The position numbers were made by a program, and so were the translations under genes. Of a stretch of 64,000 nt of DNA, positions 7,734-17,357 are shown one piece after another. The stretch is from Asaia bogorensis (lineage in GTDB: Bacteria; Pseudomonadota; Alphaproteobacteria; Acetobacterales; Acetobacteraceae). The notes beneath the pieces are model-generated. The model made no database searches. It had not been told where the DNA came from and saw only the letters and a list, made by a program, of their open reading frames with translations. Each line of letters starts with the position of its first letter. Within the stretch, counting starts at the first letter, position 1. The stretch lies in the NCBI GenBank assembly GCA_945868845.1, contig CAMBMS010000008.1, positions 1 through 64,000 on the forward strand. Reading direction: 5' to 3'.

Positions 7734-9452
7734 TCAGGCCGCGTGTCGGTCCGTGCCGCCGCCATGACGCAATAACTGGCCGGAATAAATATTCGTCTCC
7801 CTATCATCCTCAATCGTGACCTGGCCATTGACCAGTACATAGCGATACCCTTGTGCGCGTTGCACCCGCCGCCACTCTCCACCCGGTAGATCATGCACGA
7901 TCTCGCCCTCGCACACGGCTAGACGGTCATAATCGTAAATCACGATATCCGCCGGTGCCCCGCGCTTCAGCACGCCGCGATTGTCAAACCCAGCCAGCAT
8001 TGCGGGCAGGGCCGATAGTCGCCAATGCGCTTCTTCCAGGCTCATCAGCCCATGCTCGCGCACCAGCTTCACCAATGTCTCCGTCGGATAACGCCCCGCA
8101 GTGAGGAATTTCGTATGCGCCCCGCCATCGGACACGCCCAGTAGAACGAACGGATCGTCGATGATATCTTTCAGGTAATCCAGCCGAACATTCGGGGGTG
8201 CGACAAAGAATTCCGTGCGCAGGCCGTCGGCCACGGCGATATCCAGCATCGTATCTACCGGATGTTTCCTCAGTGCTTCCGCGATCTGCCCAATTGTATG
8301 ATCACGCCATTGTTCCGTCGCTGCTGTGCGCGGGCCCGCCACCACGATGCCGGCAATCGGCCCCGTCACCGTTAACGGTACCTGCGCGCGCAGCGCAGCC
8401 CGCCGTTCCGGGTCGGACAGCTTCGCCAATCGCTCCGCAACGCTGCCGAGGGTCGCTTCCCGCCAGGCCGGGCGGTCATCCCACAAATTCCAATCCTCGA
8501 ACGTAAACGCGAACCCCGCATCGGTCGTCATTCCCTGGCCATAGACCCGAATGCCCAACCCCCGACATCGCGCCAGCCATTTCAGCCCTTCCCGATGCAC
8601 CTCCGGCTTATGGTCGTATGCCTGCAGCACATTCCATAGCAGCGGCCGCCCAGACAAGGTTGCCAATTTTTCCATATGCGCCCGGTCGTGCTGATAATTT
8701 CCGGTCGAGATCGTCATCTGCATAAAGCCCGCATTGCGCTTTCCCAACACGCCGGCGAGCGCCTCACAGGTTTCATCATGCATCACATCTGTTACCATCG
8801 CTGTGCCGTCATAATCGAGCTGCACGGAAGATGGGCCGTTGGGGTGCAGCCGCTGCGCCGACCAACCGCAGGCCCCCGCATCCAAGGCCTCCTCGAACAG
8901 AGCACAGATCAGCGCATGCTCGGCCGCGGTCGGCATTCGCCCCGCCTTCGCGTCATCGAACCCCAACACCTCGATCAGCAACGGCGCGACCGGCACATAG
9001 GGCAGAATATTTACCGCCTTTGGTGTCCGTTCCACACTGTTCAGGTAATCGGGAAAACTCACCCAATCCCACGGCATGCCCTGCTGCATGGACGCCAAGG
9101 GGATTGCCTCCACTCGCGTCATGCTCAGCATAGCGCGTTCGCGTAGTTCCGGCGCCACCGGGGCGAAGCCAAAGCCGCAATTGCCGATCACCACCGATGT
9201 CACGCCATGCCAGCCGGAGAGTGTACAATAGGGGTCCCAGAATAATTGCGCGTCATAATGCGTGTGAAGATCGATGAAGCCGGGCGCGACATGCAACCCC
9301 TCGGCATCGATGACCCGGGCATTTCCGGTCTCTGCGATATGGCCGATAGTCGCTATTTTTCCATTGAGAATGCCGATATCGCCCCGATAGCGCGGCACCC
9401 GTGCACCATCGAAAATCAACCCATTGCGGATCACTAAATCAAATCCCGACAT
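7734..9452 (-). CDS. N-acyl-D-amino-acid deacylase family amidohydrolase
   Basis: A 572-residue member of the amidohydrolase superfamily, D-aminoacylase branch, which hydrolyses N-acyl bonds in a metal-dependent TIM barrel. The N-terminus MSGFDLVIRNGLIFDG is typical. The metal-binding HxH is in PGFIDLHTHYDAQ near residue 65, and the C-terminal SDGGAHTKF carries the late aspartate. I chose ATG 9452 because GGGAGG lies 5 bases upstream. The frame stays open to 10163, but that part runs antisense through the divergent monooxygenase gene. It heads a two-gene unit with the acyl-CoA ligase. D-aminoacylase is one option; a dihydropyrimidinase-like role is less likely. Confidence 0.88.
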   Translation of the reverse strand: MSGFDLVIRNGLIFDGARVPRYRGDIGILNGKIATIGHIAETGNARVIDAEGLHVAPGFIDLHTHYDAQLFWDPYCTLSGWHGVTSVVIGNCGFGFAPVAPELRERAMLSMTRVEAIPLASMQQGMPWDWVSFPDYLNSVERTPKAVNILPYVPVAPLLIEVLGFDDAKAGRMPTAAEHALICALFEEALDAGACGWSAQRLHPNGPSSVQLDYDGTAMVTDVMHDETCEALAGVLGKRNAGFMQMTISTGNYQHDRAHMEKLATLSGRPLLWNVLQAYDHKPEVHREGLKWLARCRGLGIRVYGQGMTTDAGFAFTFEDWNLWDDRPAWREATLGSVAERLAKLSDPERRAALRAQVPLTVTGPIAGIVVAGPRTAATEQWRDHTIGQIAEALRKHPVDTMLDIAVADGLRTEFFVAPPNVRLDYLKDIIDDPFVLLGVSDGGAHTKFLTAGRYPTETLVKLVREHGLMSLEEAHWRLSALPAMLAGFDNRGVLKRGAPADIVIYDYDRLAVCEGEIVHDLPGGEWRRVQRAQGYRYVLVNGQVTIEDDRETNIYSGQLLRHGGGTDRHAA

Positions 9453-9569
9453 TGCTGCCTCCCTTACCATTTGCAGCCTAAGTCCGGGAGCCGCCAACAG
9501 CAAATCAACTCGGTTTGCATCCCCGTCCCGGCAATGGCAGCCTACACCATCCCGTGCAGCGGAAGAAAA

Positions 9570-10658
9570 ATGCCCATGCGTCCTCTCGAATTTGGCTGGT
9601 TCCTGCCCACGGCGGGTGATACTACCTCCTATGGCGACGCCATGCGGATGGTCGGACCCTCGCTCGATCTTTTCACCCGTGTGGTCGCGGCGGCCGAGGC
9701 GGCAAAATTCGAGTATCTTCTCGTGCCTGTCGCCACTACATGCTGGGACGCGTATGTCACTGGTGCGATGATGCTGGGGCGTTCGAACTCCATTCGTATG
9801 CTGATCGCAGCGCGCCCGGGCTACGTCAATCCAGTGCTGCTGGCGAAGATGATTAGCACCCTGGACCAGCTTTCTGGTGGGCGTGTCGCCGTTAACCTGA
9901 TCGCCGGGCAAAGCGACATCGAAGCGGAATCGGATGGTATTTCGTGGACGAAACAACAGCGATACGAATTGATGGATGACGAAGTTTCCATCCTGAAGGC
10001 ACTCTGGGCCGCGGGACGGAAGGTGGATTTCGAGGGCCGGCACCATACGCTGCGTGGCGCGCGTATTTACCCAAGGCCGTTCCAGCAGCCTCATCCGCGC
10101 TTTTATCTGGGTGGCGGATCGATGCAAGCCTGGGAGATTTCCGCCAAGCATGCCGATGTGCATTTATTCTGGGGGGACACCACGGATCGCATCGCCGAGA
10201 ATATGCTCGCCATCCGTGCCCTCGCCGCCACGCATGGGCGCGCGGACGAGATTGGCTTCGGGATGCGTCTGCAAGTTATCTGCCGTGAAACGGAATCTGG
10301 CGCCTGGGACGCTGCGCATGAACTTGTACGCGATGTGACGAACGCACAAACCGACTTCATCCGCAGCCATTATGCCAGTTCCGAGGCCAATAGGCGCGTC
10401 CAAGAACTGGCCCGCCAGCATGGCGATCTGATCGCGCCGCATCTCTGGACCGGAATCACGCGCGTGCGCCCCGGTGCCGGTATCGCCGTTGTCGGAAATC
10501 CCGCGCAATGCGCCGATACCTTGCAGCAATTTATCGATCTCGGCTGCCATTCCTTCTGCCTGTCTGGTTATTTGCATGACGAGGAAGCCGAACGTTTTGC
10601 CCGCCTCGTCCGCCCGATCCTGGCTGAACGCAACGCGGCGCGCATGCTGGCCGCCTGA
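9570..10658 (+). CDS. LLM-class flavin-dependent monooxygenase (SsuD-like)
   Basis: A 362-residue luciferase-like TIM-barrel protein, closest in feel to the alkanesulfonate monooxygenase SsuD group: RPLEFGWFLPTAGD at the N-terminus, LIAARPGYVNPVLLAKMISTLD near residue 75, and GGRVAVNLIAGQ near 100. Such enzymes use reduced flavin from a separate reductase and oxygen to cleave C-S, C-N or related bonds; no reductase gene is next to it. The start at 9570 follows GGAAGA; ATG 9576 is possible. It diverges from the deacylase gene with 117 bases between and is followed by an amidase 16 bases on. Confidence 0.88.
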   Translation: MPMRPLEFGWFLPTAGDTTSYGDAMRMVGPSLDLFTRVVAAAEAAKFEYLLVPVATTCWDAYVTGAMMLGRSNSIRMLIAARPGYVNPVLLAKMISTLDQLSGGRVAVNLIAGQSDIEAESDGISWTKQQRYELMDDEVSILKALWAAGRKVDFEGRHHTLRGARIYPRPFQQPHPRFYLGGGSMQAWEISAKHADVHLFWGDTTDRIAENMLAIRALAATHGRADEIGFGMRLQVICRETESGAWDAAHELVRDVTNAQTDFIRSHYASSEANRRVQELARQHGDLIAPHLWTGITRVRPGAGIAVVGNPAQCADTLQQFIDLGCHSFCLSGYLHDEEAERFARLVRPILAERNAARMLAA

Positions 10659-10674
10659 AACAGGGTAACTTACC

Positions 10675-12312
10675 ATGACCATGCCACGGGATCTTCATTT
10701 CCTGACCATCGCCCAAGCCGCGGATCTGATTCGCCACCGTCAGCTTTCCCCGGTGGAACTGACTGGTGCCTTTCTCGATCGTGCCGCCGCGATCGATCCG
10801 CAGATCAACGCCTATCTCCTCCTCACAGCCGAGCACGCATTGGCGCAGGCCCGCCAAGCAGAGGCGGACATTATGGCTGGAAATTATCGGGGGCCCATGC
10901 ATGGTATTCCATATGCGCTGAAGGATATCTACTGTACCGCCGGCATCCGCACGACGGGCCATTCGCGCACGCGCGCCGATTATGTGCCGAATTTCAATGC
11001 CACTACTGTGGCGAAGCTCCATCAGGCCGGCGCCGTCCTGTTGGGTAAGCTCGCCACGCATGAATTCGCCCATGGTGGCCCTTCCTTTGATCTGCCATGG
11101 CCGCCGGCGCGTAATCCGTGGAACCGGGGTCACATCACGGGCGGATCTTCCTCCGGCTCTGGCGCGGCGGTCGCTGCCGGGCTTGCCATGGGGGCGCTGG
11201 GGTCAGACACCGGCGGTTCTATCCGTAATCCCGCGGCTTTGTGCGGTATTGTCGGCCTGAAACCCACCTACGGCCTGGTCAGCCGGGCCGGTGTTTATAC
11301 CAACTCATTCAGCTACGATCATGCCGGCCCGATGACCTGGACGGCCGAGGATTCTGCCCTATTGCTGCAAGTCATCGCCGGCCCAGACATTAACGATCCC
11401 GCCAGCGCCAGCCATGCCATTCCCGATTACCGAGCAGCCTTAACCGGGAACATCAAAGGCCTGCGCATAGGCGTGCTGCGCCATCTTTATGAGGACGACG
11501 TACCGACTCCACCTGTAGTTAAAGCCGCTCTGGAGGAGGCCTACACGATTTTTCGCAAACTCGGTGCGGTGCTGGAGGATACATCCATCCGTCCCGCCCA
11601 CGACTATCACAACGTAAAGATCACCACCGCCGAAAGTGAACTTCTTTCGGTACATACCCCCGCCCTTCGTGCCCGCCTGTCGGACTTTGGTGAGGATTTC
11701 CTTGGCCGCGCGCTTGGAGCCATGCTGATCTCCAGCGCCGATTACGTTAACGCTGCGCGTGCCCGCCGTCAGATGATCGCGGAGATGGCGCCGCTCTATG
11801 CAAAATATGATGTTCTTCTAACCGCCGCCCCCGGTCCGGCCGCGCCCTTTGGCGCCTGGCGGACTATTCATTTCTGGCAACGCTCCTCGCTCACCACGCC
11901 ATTCAACGTCACCGGTGGTCCGGCCCTCGTGCAACCCATCGGCTTGACCCCAGAAGGCCTCCCACTCGCGATGCAGATCATCGGCCGCCCATTCGATGAT
12001 GCTACAGTATTGCGTGTTGCCCACGCCTATGAACAGGCAACAGACTGGCGCACGCGCCGTCCCGCGCTTGATCCCGATGCACGTTTTTCTACCGTGCTGC
12101 CTCCCACACCGGATCCGGAAGCGGCTGATCTTTCCCAGGCGCGACGTGATGAGATTGCCAGCCTATGTCGCCGTGCCGGTTTCATATTGAATGACCGTCA
12201 CTTCGAGCAGTTATGCGCCACCGCGCCCTATGTGGAGGAGATGGTATCGCATCTGCGTGCCGAATTTTCCTTCACCGACGAACCTGCGACAATTTTCTGT
12301 TTCCCCAACTGA
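10675..12312 (+). CDS. Amidase-signature family hydrolase
   Basis: A 545-residue amidase-signature enzyme (relative of GatA and AtzF), hydrolysing a C-N amide bond with a Ser-cisSer-Lys triad. The lysine is in YALKDIY near residue 82, and the signature core GGSSSGSGAAVAAG with GSDTGGSIRNPAALCGIVG covers about residues 157-198. The final 65 or so residues form a helical tail with a distinct sequence that could be a fused small domain. It lies 16 bases behind the monooxygenase gene. Its 3' end overlaps the convergent membrane-protein gene by 41 bases. A free-standing amidase is more likely than GatA, because no gatB or gatC is nearby. Confidence 0.9.
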   Translation: MTMPRDLHFLTIAQAADLIRHRQLSPVELTGAFLDRAAAIDPQINAYLLLTAEHALAQARQAEADIMAGNYRGPMHGIPYALKDIYCTAGIRTTGHSRTRADYVPNFNATTVAKLHQAGAVLLGKLATHEFAHGGPSFDLPWPPARNPWNRGHITGGSSSGSGAAVAAGLAMGALGSDTGGSIRNPAALCGIVGLKPTYGLVSRAGVYTNSFSYDHAGPMTWTAEDSALLLQVIAGPDINDPASASHAIPDYRAALTGNIKGLRIGVLRHLYEDDVPTPPVVKAALEEAYTIFRKLGAVLEDTSIRPAHDYHNVKITTAESELLSVHTPALRARLSDFGEDFLGRALGAMLISSADYVNAARARRQMIAEMAPLYAKYDVLLTAAPGPAAPFGAWRTIHFWQRSSLTTPFNVTGGPALVQPIGLTPEGLPLAMQIIGRPFDDATVLRVAHAYEQATDWRTRRPALDPDARFSTVLPPTPDPEAADLSQARRDEIASLCRRAGFILNDRHFEQLCATAPYVEEMVSHLRAEFSFTDEPATIFCFPN

Positions 12313-13822
12313 TCGGCATCCCCTCTATCTGCTCTAGACATGCAGACGCGTGGTGAACGCGATACAAAGCTGCTGCGTTGGACACCGCCACTCGCTCTAG
12401 GTTGTCCGGCATCCCTGCCGGTTTTCCCAGAAAAAATAAAAAATCTATATCGGTCAGGTCGCAGATATCGAGCGGGATTTTGATCCGCTCCACACGTAGC
12501 GCCAACTCATGATACGGACTGCGCGTTGCGATAGGTTGCTGGGATACGTTATCGAATAGATACGGCCACCAGCTCCGCCGTTCGACCACCAGCAGGGCCG
12601 GTATATGTGTATCGGTCTGGATACCATTTGATAAACGCCGTGCCGCTAACTCTGCCGTGGGTTGCACGATACTTAGGACCCTGCTCCCGAGTGGCACTTC
12701 GGAGATCACCTGCCGAATGTCAGCAAGCACACTTCCATGACCATGCCACAATGCCCCGAGTAACGCCATGCGCAGCAGGAACAGTCCCCCCATGGATGTG
12801 GCCACCCATAATGGAACAGAAGCTGGTGCCCAGATGCAGAACAAAAGAAACCCAAATAGAATGACAAACCGCAGATCGACATTCGCCACACCCGCAAACT
12901 CGGCCGGACTTACGATATAAAACATACCGACGAAACCCAGCGTAAGCCCGGAGCGCAAGGAGATCGTCGCCCGTTCCCGCCACATCAGCCCGACGATGAT
13001 GGCAAGACACAAGGAAGCGGTGACCGCATCCAGCCAAAAATCATAATTAACCCAGGGTGCTGTGATCCGTGCCAGTTTGTCGGCCACGGTCGGATAGCGC
13101 AGCTGCCCGGCTTCGCCCGAGAGCGGCGAAAATCCATAAAGGACCAATACCCCGATAAATGGCACCGCGCTGACGATGAAGCGTCGAGCTATGCCCCGCC
13201 AGCCATGCGCGCGCACCATCCAGGCCCAGGCTAGTTCATGCGCACCGATCAAGAGGGCGAAAAAAATCACTCCCATCAGATGGCAGAAGAATAGCCCGAC
13301 GACCCCGACTGTCGTGGCCAAAATCACGCGCTGCGGCGCCATATCCCGCCAACGCAGCCAGACCGCTGCTAGTATCAGTGCGAGTCCCATTCCGGCATTA
13401 AAATTCAAAAATCCCTGTAGGAATGTTTGGTGATAAGCCACCAACGCACCGCCTAGCATCCACCCGGAACGCCGCCCGAGTGCCGCCCGGCCGTAGGCCA
13501 ACGTCCCGAGCACCGGTAACAACAACACGGTCCCCGCGATGATCCGCCCAGCCACGTGAACTGGCACCCATGGCAGCAAGATCTGCCCGGCCAAATCGAT
13601 GCCCAGGTCCGGAATAATGGCCCAATGCGTTACATAAAACCGTGTTAGATTCTCGTCTGTCGCCCCATGAGTTAATAAAAATAACCTAGCCAGGTGATTA
13701 GGATAATCCAGGAGGGGCGGCACATCCACCAGGCAGAACGGCAGAAGCAGAATACCGCACAGCGTCAGCAACGCAGCCCACCAGATCGGCGCGGTAAGAT
13801 CAGGTAAAGTAGGAGCCATCAC
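12272..13822 (-). CDS. Multi-pass membrane protein of unknown function (GT-C-like layout)
   Basis: I do not recognise a named family. The 516-residue protein has about ten to twelve hydrophobic segments through residue 370 and a soluble C-terminal part of about 140 residues. The first loop holds VDVPPLLDYPNHLARL; an acidic, aromatic-rich first loop followed by many helices resembles GT-C glycosyltransferases, so a lipid-linked sugar transferase is one possibility, not shown. The 3' end overlaps the amidase gene by 41 bases in convergent orientation. It lies upstream of the hydratase gene on the same strand with an 18-base gap, so the tail of a shared transcript is possible. Confidence 0.6.
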   Translation of the reverse strand: MMAPTLPDLTAPIWWAALLTLCGILLLPFCLVDVPPLLDYPNHLARLFLLTHGATDENLTRFYVTHWAIIPDLGIDLAGQILLPWVPVHVAGRIIAGTVLLLPVLGTLAYGRAALGRRSGWMLGGALVAYHQTFLQGFLNFNAGMGLALILAAVWLRWRDMAPQRVILATTVGVVGLFFCHLMGVIFFALLIGAHELAWAWMVRAHGWRGIARRFIVSAVPFIGVLVLYGFSPLSGEAGQLRYPTVADKLARITAPWVNYDFWLDAVTASLCLAIIVGLMWRERATISLRSGLTLGFVGMFYIVSPAEFAGVANVDLRFVILFGFLLFCIWAPASVPLWVATSMGGLFLLRMALLGALWHGHGSVLADIRQVISEVPLGSRVLSIVQPTAELAARRLSNGIQTDTHIPALLVVERRSWWPYLFDNVSQQPIATRSPYHELALRVERIKIPLDICDLTDIDFLFFLGKPAGMPDNLERVAVSNAAALYRVHHASACLEQIEGMPISWGNRKLSQVRR

Positions 13823-13840
13823 CTGTAGCGTAATAAGGCC

Positions 13841-14599
13841 TTATATGACCAAAACTTCCACAGCTCCGATCCCCGTGTAATCCACCCGCACCCGATCCCC
13901 GGTGGCCAGTGGAAACTGCCGCACGAATGACCCGGTCATGATGATATCGCCGGCGCGAATGCCGCGCCCAAACTGTGCTAGCTTATCCGCGAGCCAGATC
14001 ACCGAGTGCAGTGGGTTGCCGAGTACAGCCGCCCCAGTACCCTCCACCACCACTGCACCGCTTATCACTACCTTGCAGGCCACCTGGTCCAGTGCAATCA
14101 TGCCCAATGGCACCGGATCACCAAGGACCACGGTCTTCTGCTGTGCATTATCGGCCATGGCAAGTGCTATCTGTGCCGTTAGATCACCGCGGGTCTCGAT
14201 GATCTCCAGTGAAGGATGCACACCGGAGACAGCCGCGCGCGCCTGCGCCATCGTCACCTCGCCCGATAAGGCAGTGCCTATGCGCAGGCAAAGTTCTGAC
14301 TCGAACCCCGGTACGATTAACTCCGCCGCGCGCAAGGTGCTGCCGCTGGGCACGCTATCGAGGATGCAGCCGAACACCGGCTCATGAAAACCGAACTGTT
14401 CCTGGATTGGTTTTGATGTCAGCCCTACTTTCCAGCCGATCTGCTTTTCCCCCTGCGCTACACGCCGGTCGATGATGGCAAGCTGGATCGCGTAGGCTTC
14501 GTCCAGGCTGAGCCGATTCTCCCAAGCAGCAGGAAAATACTCGCCGCGCGCACGCGCATTCCAGAAACTCTCCAATGTGACTGCCAGATCGAATGTCAT
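13841..14599 (-). CDS. 2-keto-4-pentenoate hydratase family protein
   Basis: A 252-residue protein of the fumarylacetoacetase-like fold, branch of 2-hydroxypenta-2,4-dienoate hydratase and 4-oxalocrotonate decarboxylase. Family landmarks are GWKVGLTSKPIQEQFG near residue 57, FESELCLRIG near 105 (metal-binding glutamates), GNPLHSVIWLADKLAQFG near 195 and GDIIMTGSFV near 222. The start at 14599 (MTFDLAV) is supported by TAGGAG 5 bases upstream. It is the downstream member of a ggt-bicupin-hydratase run. In aromatic meta-cleavage pathways such enzymes hydrate dienoates, but no ring-cleavage dioxygenase is seen here. Confidence 0.88.
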   Translation of the reverse strand: MTFDLAVTLESFWNARARGEYFPAAWENRLSLDEAYAIQLAIIDRRVAQGEKQIGWKVGLTSKPIQEQFGFHEPVFGCILDSVPSGSTLRAAELIVPGFESELCLRIGTALSGEVTMAQARAAVSGVHPSLEIIETRGDLTAQIALAMADNAQQKTVVLGDPVPLGMIALDQVACKVVISGAVVVEGTGAAVLGNPLHSVIWLADKLAQFGRGIRAGDIIMTGSFVRQFPLATGDRVRVDYTGIGAVEVLVI

Positions 14600-14652
14600 T
14601 TTCACTCCTACCGTTCCGGTGCGATCACCAAGCTTTTTAAGTCGACAAAAGT

Positions 14653-15483
14653 TCAATTCGCTGGCGCGTCCACCCAGAACAGGCGCAACGGCGCCGGTCC
14701 ATTATTGCGCAGCGCGGCTGTTTCCCTGGGCATGAGATGCAATCCATCCAAATGTGTGAGTAGCGTATTGCCGGCGGCAATATCGATAATCGCCTGCCCG
14801 CCCGCCACCAGGTAAAGTCGCGCCACTGGTAATGCTATTTTCGGCTGCGTGTGCCCCGGCTCCAGTACCGTCATGCCAATAGCAATCTTACCGTTGGCGA
14901 TCCCCCCGGCCCCTGCGCGCGCCGGCGAGCCTGCCAGTCCAGACACCCAGTTCACCGACCACCGCATCGTCCCCGGCTCGCGCGCGCCTGACGCGGTCCA
15001 ATCAGCGTGCAGATCGGCAAAGCGTAGAAGTTGGATTTTCGGCGCATTGGTAAACACGTGATCGTCCGGGTAATAGACGGCGGTTCCGTTCTTTTCCACC
15101 CCGTCATGAACCCAAAACAGGATCACGTCTTCCATGCCGCTATTACGTACGCCATGGGGGCAGCCCGCGGGAATATAGGTGCAGTCCATCGGCCCGACGC
15201 GATGCGGATGGCCCGACGCATCGAAACTTTCCAGATCTCCTTGCAGGATGACATAAATTTCAGTCACCCCATGCGTATGCTTGCCTGCCTGACGTTGCCC
15301 GCGCGGCAGATACATCATGCCTACCGCGCAGTTCCTGCTTTCGACGGCGACGTCGGGGTTGGTGTTGATATGCCCCGCCGGCCCGCCCACCCAGGTAACG
15401 AGCCAGCGCATGAAGCCGGCCTCCTTGGCCTGCTTCGTTGTCCAGGTGGGTTCCAGGTCCTGGAACCGAATAATGCGTGGCAT
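14653..15483 (-). CDS. Bicupin-domain protein
   Basis: A 276-residue protein with two cupin domains. The first has the metal-ligand pattern HTHGVTEIYVILQG near residue 68 and a second-motif PAGCPHGVRN near 108. The second, around residues 190-276, keeps the barrel pattern (VARLYLVAGGQAIID) but lacks the HxH pair, so only the first domain is likely to bind metal. The start at 15483 (MPRIIRF) follows GAAGGGAA. The start is 30 bases after the gamma-glutamyltransferase stop and the hydratase gene follows, so the three look like one unit. Function could be isomerase, dioxygenase or lyase; not resolved. Confidence 0.75.
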   Translation of the reverse strand: MPRIIRFQDLEPTWTTKQAKEAGFMRWLVTWVGGPAGHINTNPDVAVESRNCAVGMMYLPRGQRQAGKHTHGVTEIYVILQGDLESFDASGHPHRVGPMDCTYIPAGCPHGVRNSGMEDVILFWVHDGVEKNGTAVYYPDDHVFTNAPKIQLLRFADLHADWTASGAREPGTMRWSVNWVSGLAGSPARAGAGGIANGKIAIGMTVLEPGHTQPKIALPVARLYLVAGGQAIIDIAAGNTLLTHLDGLHLMPRETAALRNNGPAPLRLFWVDAPAN

Positions 15484-15512
15484 TGATATTCCCTTCACGG
15501 AACACGAAGGCA

Positions 15513-17288
15513 TCACCGCCCGACGGCATAACCCTGCATGCCACGCGGATTGGCGCCGGCGAATAACTGGCCGTCCGGGCCGATGCATGCGCCTGATAAC
15601 CGGCCTTCCGACCATTCACCGCCCTTTTCCGCCAGATGCCCGGCAGCCAGCAAATCGTTCAGTACCGCATCGTCGTATCGCCCCTCAATTACTACCCTTC
15701 CCGGTCGTGCCGGGCGTGGCCAGAAGCTGGAGGGCCAATGCTCAGTATGGAAACTCGGTGCGTCGATTGCCTCCTGGATATTCATACCATGATGCACCAT
15801 ACGCAGGAACATAATGGGCGACCATTGATCCTGCTGCTCTCCGCCAGGCGTACCGAAGGACATCCAAGGCTTACCATCGCGTAACGCCATGCTGGGGGAA
15901 AGTGTCGTGCGTGGGCGCTTGCGCGGTTCCAGGCTGCTCGGCAACCCCGGATTTAACCAGAACATTTGGCCGCGCGTGCCCATGCAGAACCCCAACTCGG
16001 GAATTACCGGCGAGGACTGTAGCCACCCACCGGACGGCGTGGCGGAAACCATGTTCCCCCAGCGATCAATCACGTCTACGTGGCAGGTGTCGCCACCGAA
16101 ACTGCCTAATTGTGCTACCGTGGGTTCGCCGGCGCCGGAATCGTGTGGCGCCATCGCACGACGGGCAGCATGGTGATCGACGATCGGGCTAAAACCTGAA
16201 ATCACACCGGGTCGCAAGTTCATCGATGCGGTTTTGCCAATCAACTTCCGGCGCGCCGCATTATAATCTTCTGACAATAATTCTGATAACGGAACAACGA
16301 CAAAATTCGGATCTCCATAATATGCCTCCCGATCCGCGAAAGCGAGTTTTGCTGCTTCCACTACGGTATGGACGAAGTCTGCGCCCACCGGGTCCATCGC
16401 GCCGATATCCGTATCGCGCAGTAAGGCGAGCATCTGCAGAAATACCGGACCCTGGCTCCACGCACCGCATTTCAGCACGGTGTGACCGTGATAATCGTAT
16501 GTCACGGGATCTTCGACCGTGGCCGACCACCGCGCAAAATCGCTACCTTCCAGTAGGCCGCGATGCCGTCTCCCGGTAACATCCAGCACCTCATTGCCGC
16601 GAAAGTACTTATCGACCGCCTCGGCCACAAATCCCTGATACCAGACACGTCGTACCGCATCGATGCGTGCTTCGCGCGTAATACCCACGGCCTCCCGGGA
16701 CAGTCTTTCATATGTGTCGGCCAAGGCCGGCCGGCGGAGCAACGATCCCGGTCGCGGCACGTTGCCATCCGGCATAAACACGGCGGCGGAGCTTCTCCAC
16801 TCGCTTTCGAACAACAGGCGCACGCTCTCGATCGTGCCACTAATCCGCTCAACGACATGGCAGCCATTGCGCGCGTAGCCCAGCGCGAACTCCACCACAT
16901 CGGCGAATTCCCACGTTCCCCAATCACGCAACATCAGGCACCAGGCATCGAACGCGCCCGGTACCATGGCGGGCAATAATCCGGTGGCCGGAATCATATC
17001 TACGCCCAGGGAGGAAAATTTTTCCAAGGTCGCGCTGGCGGGCGAAACCCCCTGGCCACAGATCACATGCTGTCGCCCCGTGCGCGCATCGTGGATGATG
17101 ATCGGCCCATCGCCGCCCGGCCCGTTCAGATGCGGCTCCGCGACATGCAGCATGAACCCGGCGGCGACACCCGCATCGAACGCATTACCGCCGCGTTCTA
17201 GCACCGCCATACCCACCTGACTCGCCAACCAATGAGTGCTCGCTACCACGCCAAATGTTCCTGCAATCTCCGGCCGAGTTGTGAACAT
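15513..17288 (-). CDS. Gamma-glutamyltransferase family N-terminal-nucleophile hydrolase
   Basis: A 591-residue Ntn-hydrolase that would self-cleave into two subunits before a conserved threonine. The catalytic region GGDTCHVDVIDRWGNMVSAT lies near residue 384 and supplies that Thr. The N-terminus has VVASTHWLASQVGMAVLERGGNAFDA typical of the family, and AAGFMLHVAEPHLNGPGGDG follows. The start at 17288 follows GGGAG. I see no clear signal peptide, so it may be cytosolic, unlike E. coli Ggt. Relatives include glutaryl-7-ACA acylase and oxamate amidohydrolase, so glutathione need not be the substrate. Confidence 0.88.
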   Translation of the reverse strand: MFTTRPEIAGTFGVVASTHWLASQVGMAVLERGGNAFDAGVAAGFMLHVAEPHLNGPGGDGPIIIHDARTGRQHVICGQGVSPASATLEKFSSLGVDMIPATGLLPAMVPGAFDAWCLMLRDWGTWEFADVVEFALGYARNGCHVVERISGTIESVRLLFESEWRSSAAVFMPDGNVPRPGSLLRRPALADTYERLSREAVGITREARIDAVRRVWYQGFVAEAVDKYFRGNEVLDVTGRRHRGLLEGSDFARWSATVEDPVTYDYHGHTVLKCGAWSQGPVFLQMLALLRDTDIGAMDPVGADFVHTVVEAAKLAFADREAYYGDPNFVVVPLSELLSEDYNAARRKLIGKTASMNLRPGVISGFSPIVDHHAARRAMAPHDSGAGEPTVAQLGSFGGDTCHVDVIDRWGNMVSATPSGGWLQSSPVIPELGFCMGTRGQMFWLNPGLPSSLEPRKRPRTTLSPSMALRDGKPWMSFGTPGGEQQDQWSPIMFLRMVHHGMNIQEAIDAPSFHTEHWPSSFWPRPARPGRVVIEGRYDDAVLNDLLAAGHLAEKGGEWSEGRLSGACIGPDGQLFAGANPRGMQGYAVGR

Positions 17289-17357
17289 TTCGGTACTCCC
17301 GTTGTGCCGCGTGCATCCTAGCCGCAAGCTTGGTTCCGGCAAAGCGGGGGAGGTAAC

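Noticed and set aside
7734-10163. 809-residue open frame for the deacylase
   Set aside because: The part beyond 9452 is antisense to the monooxygenase gene and lacks family similarity; a ribosome-binding site supports 9452.
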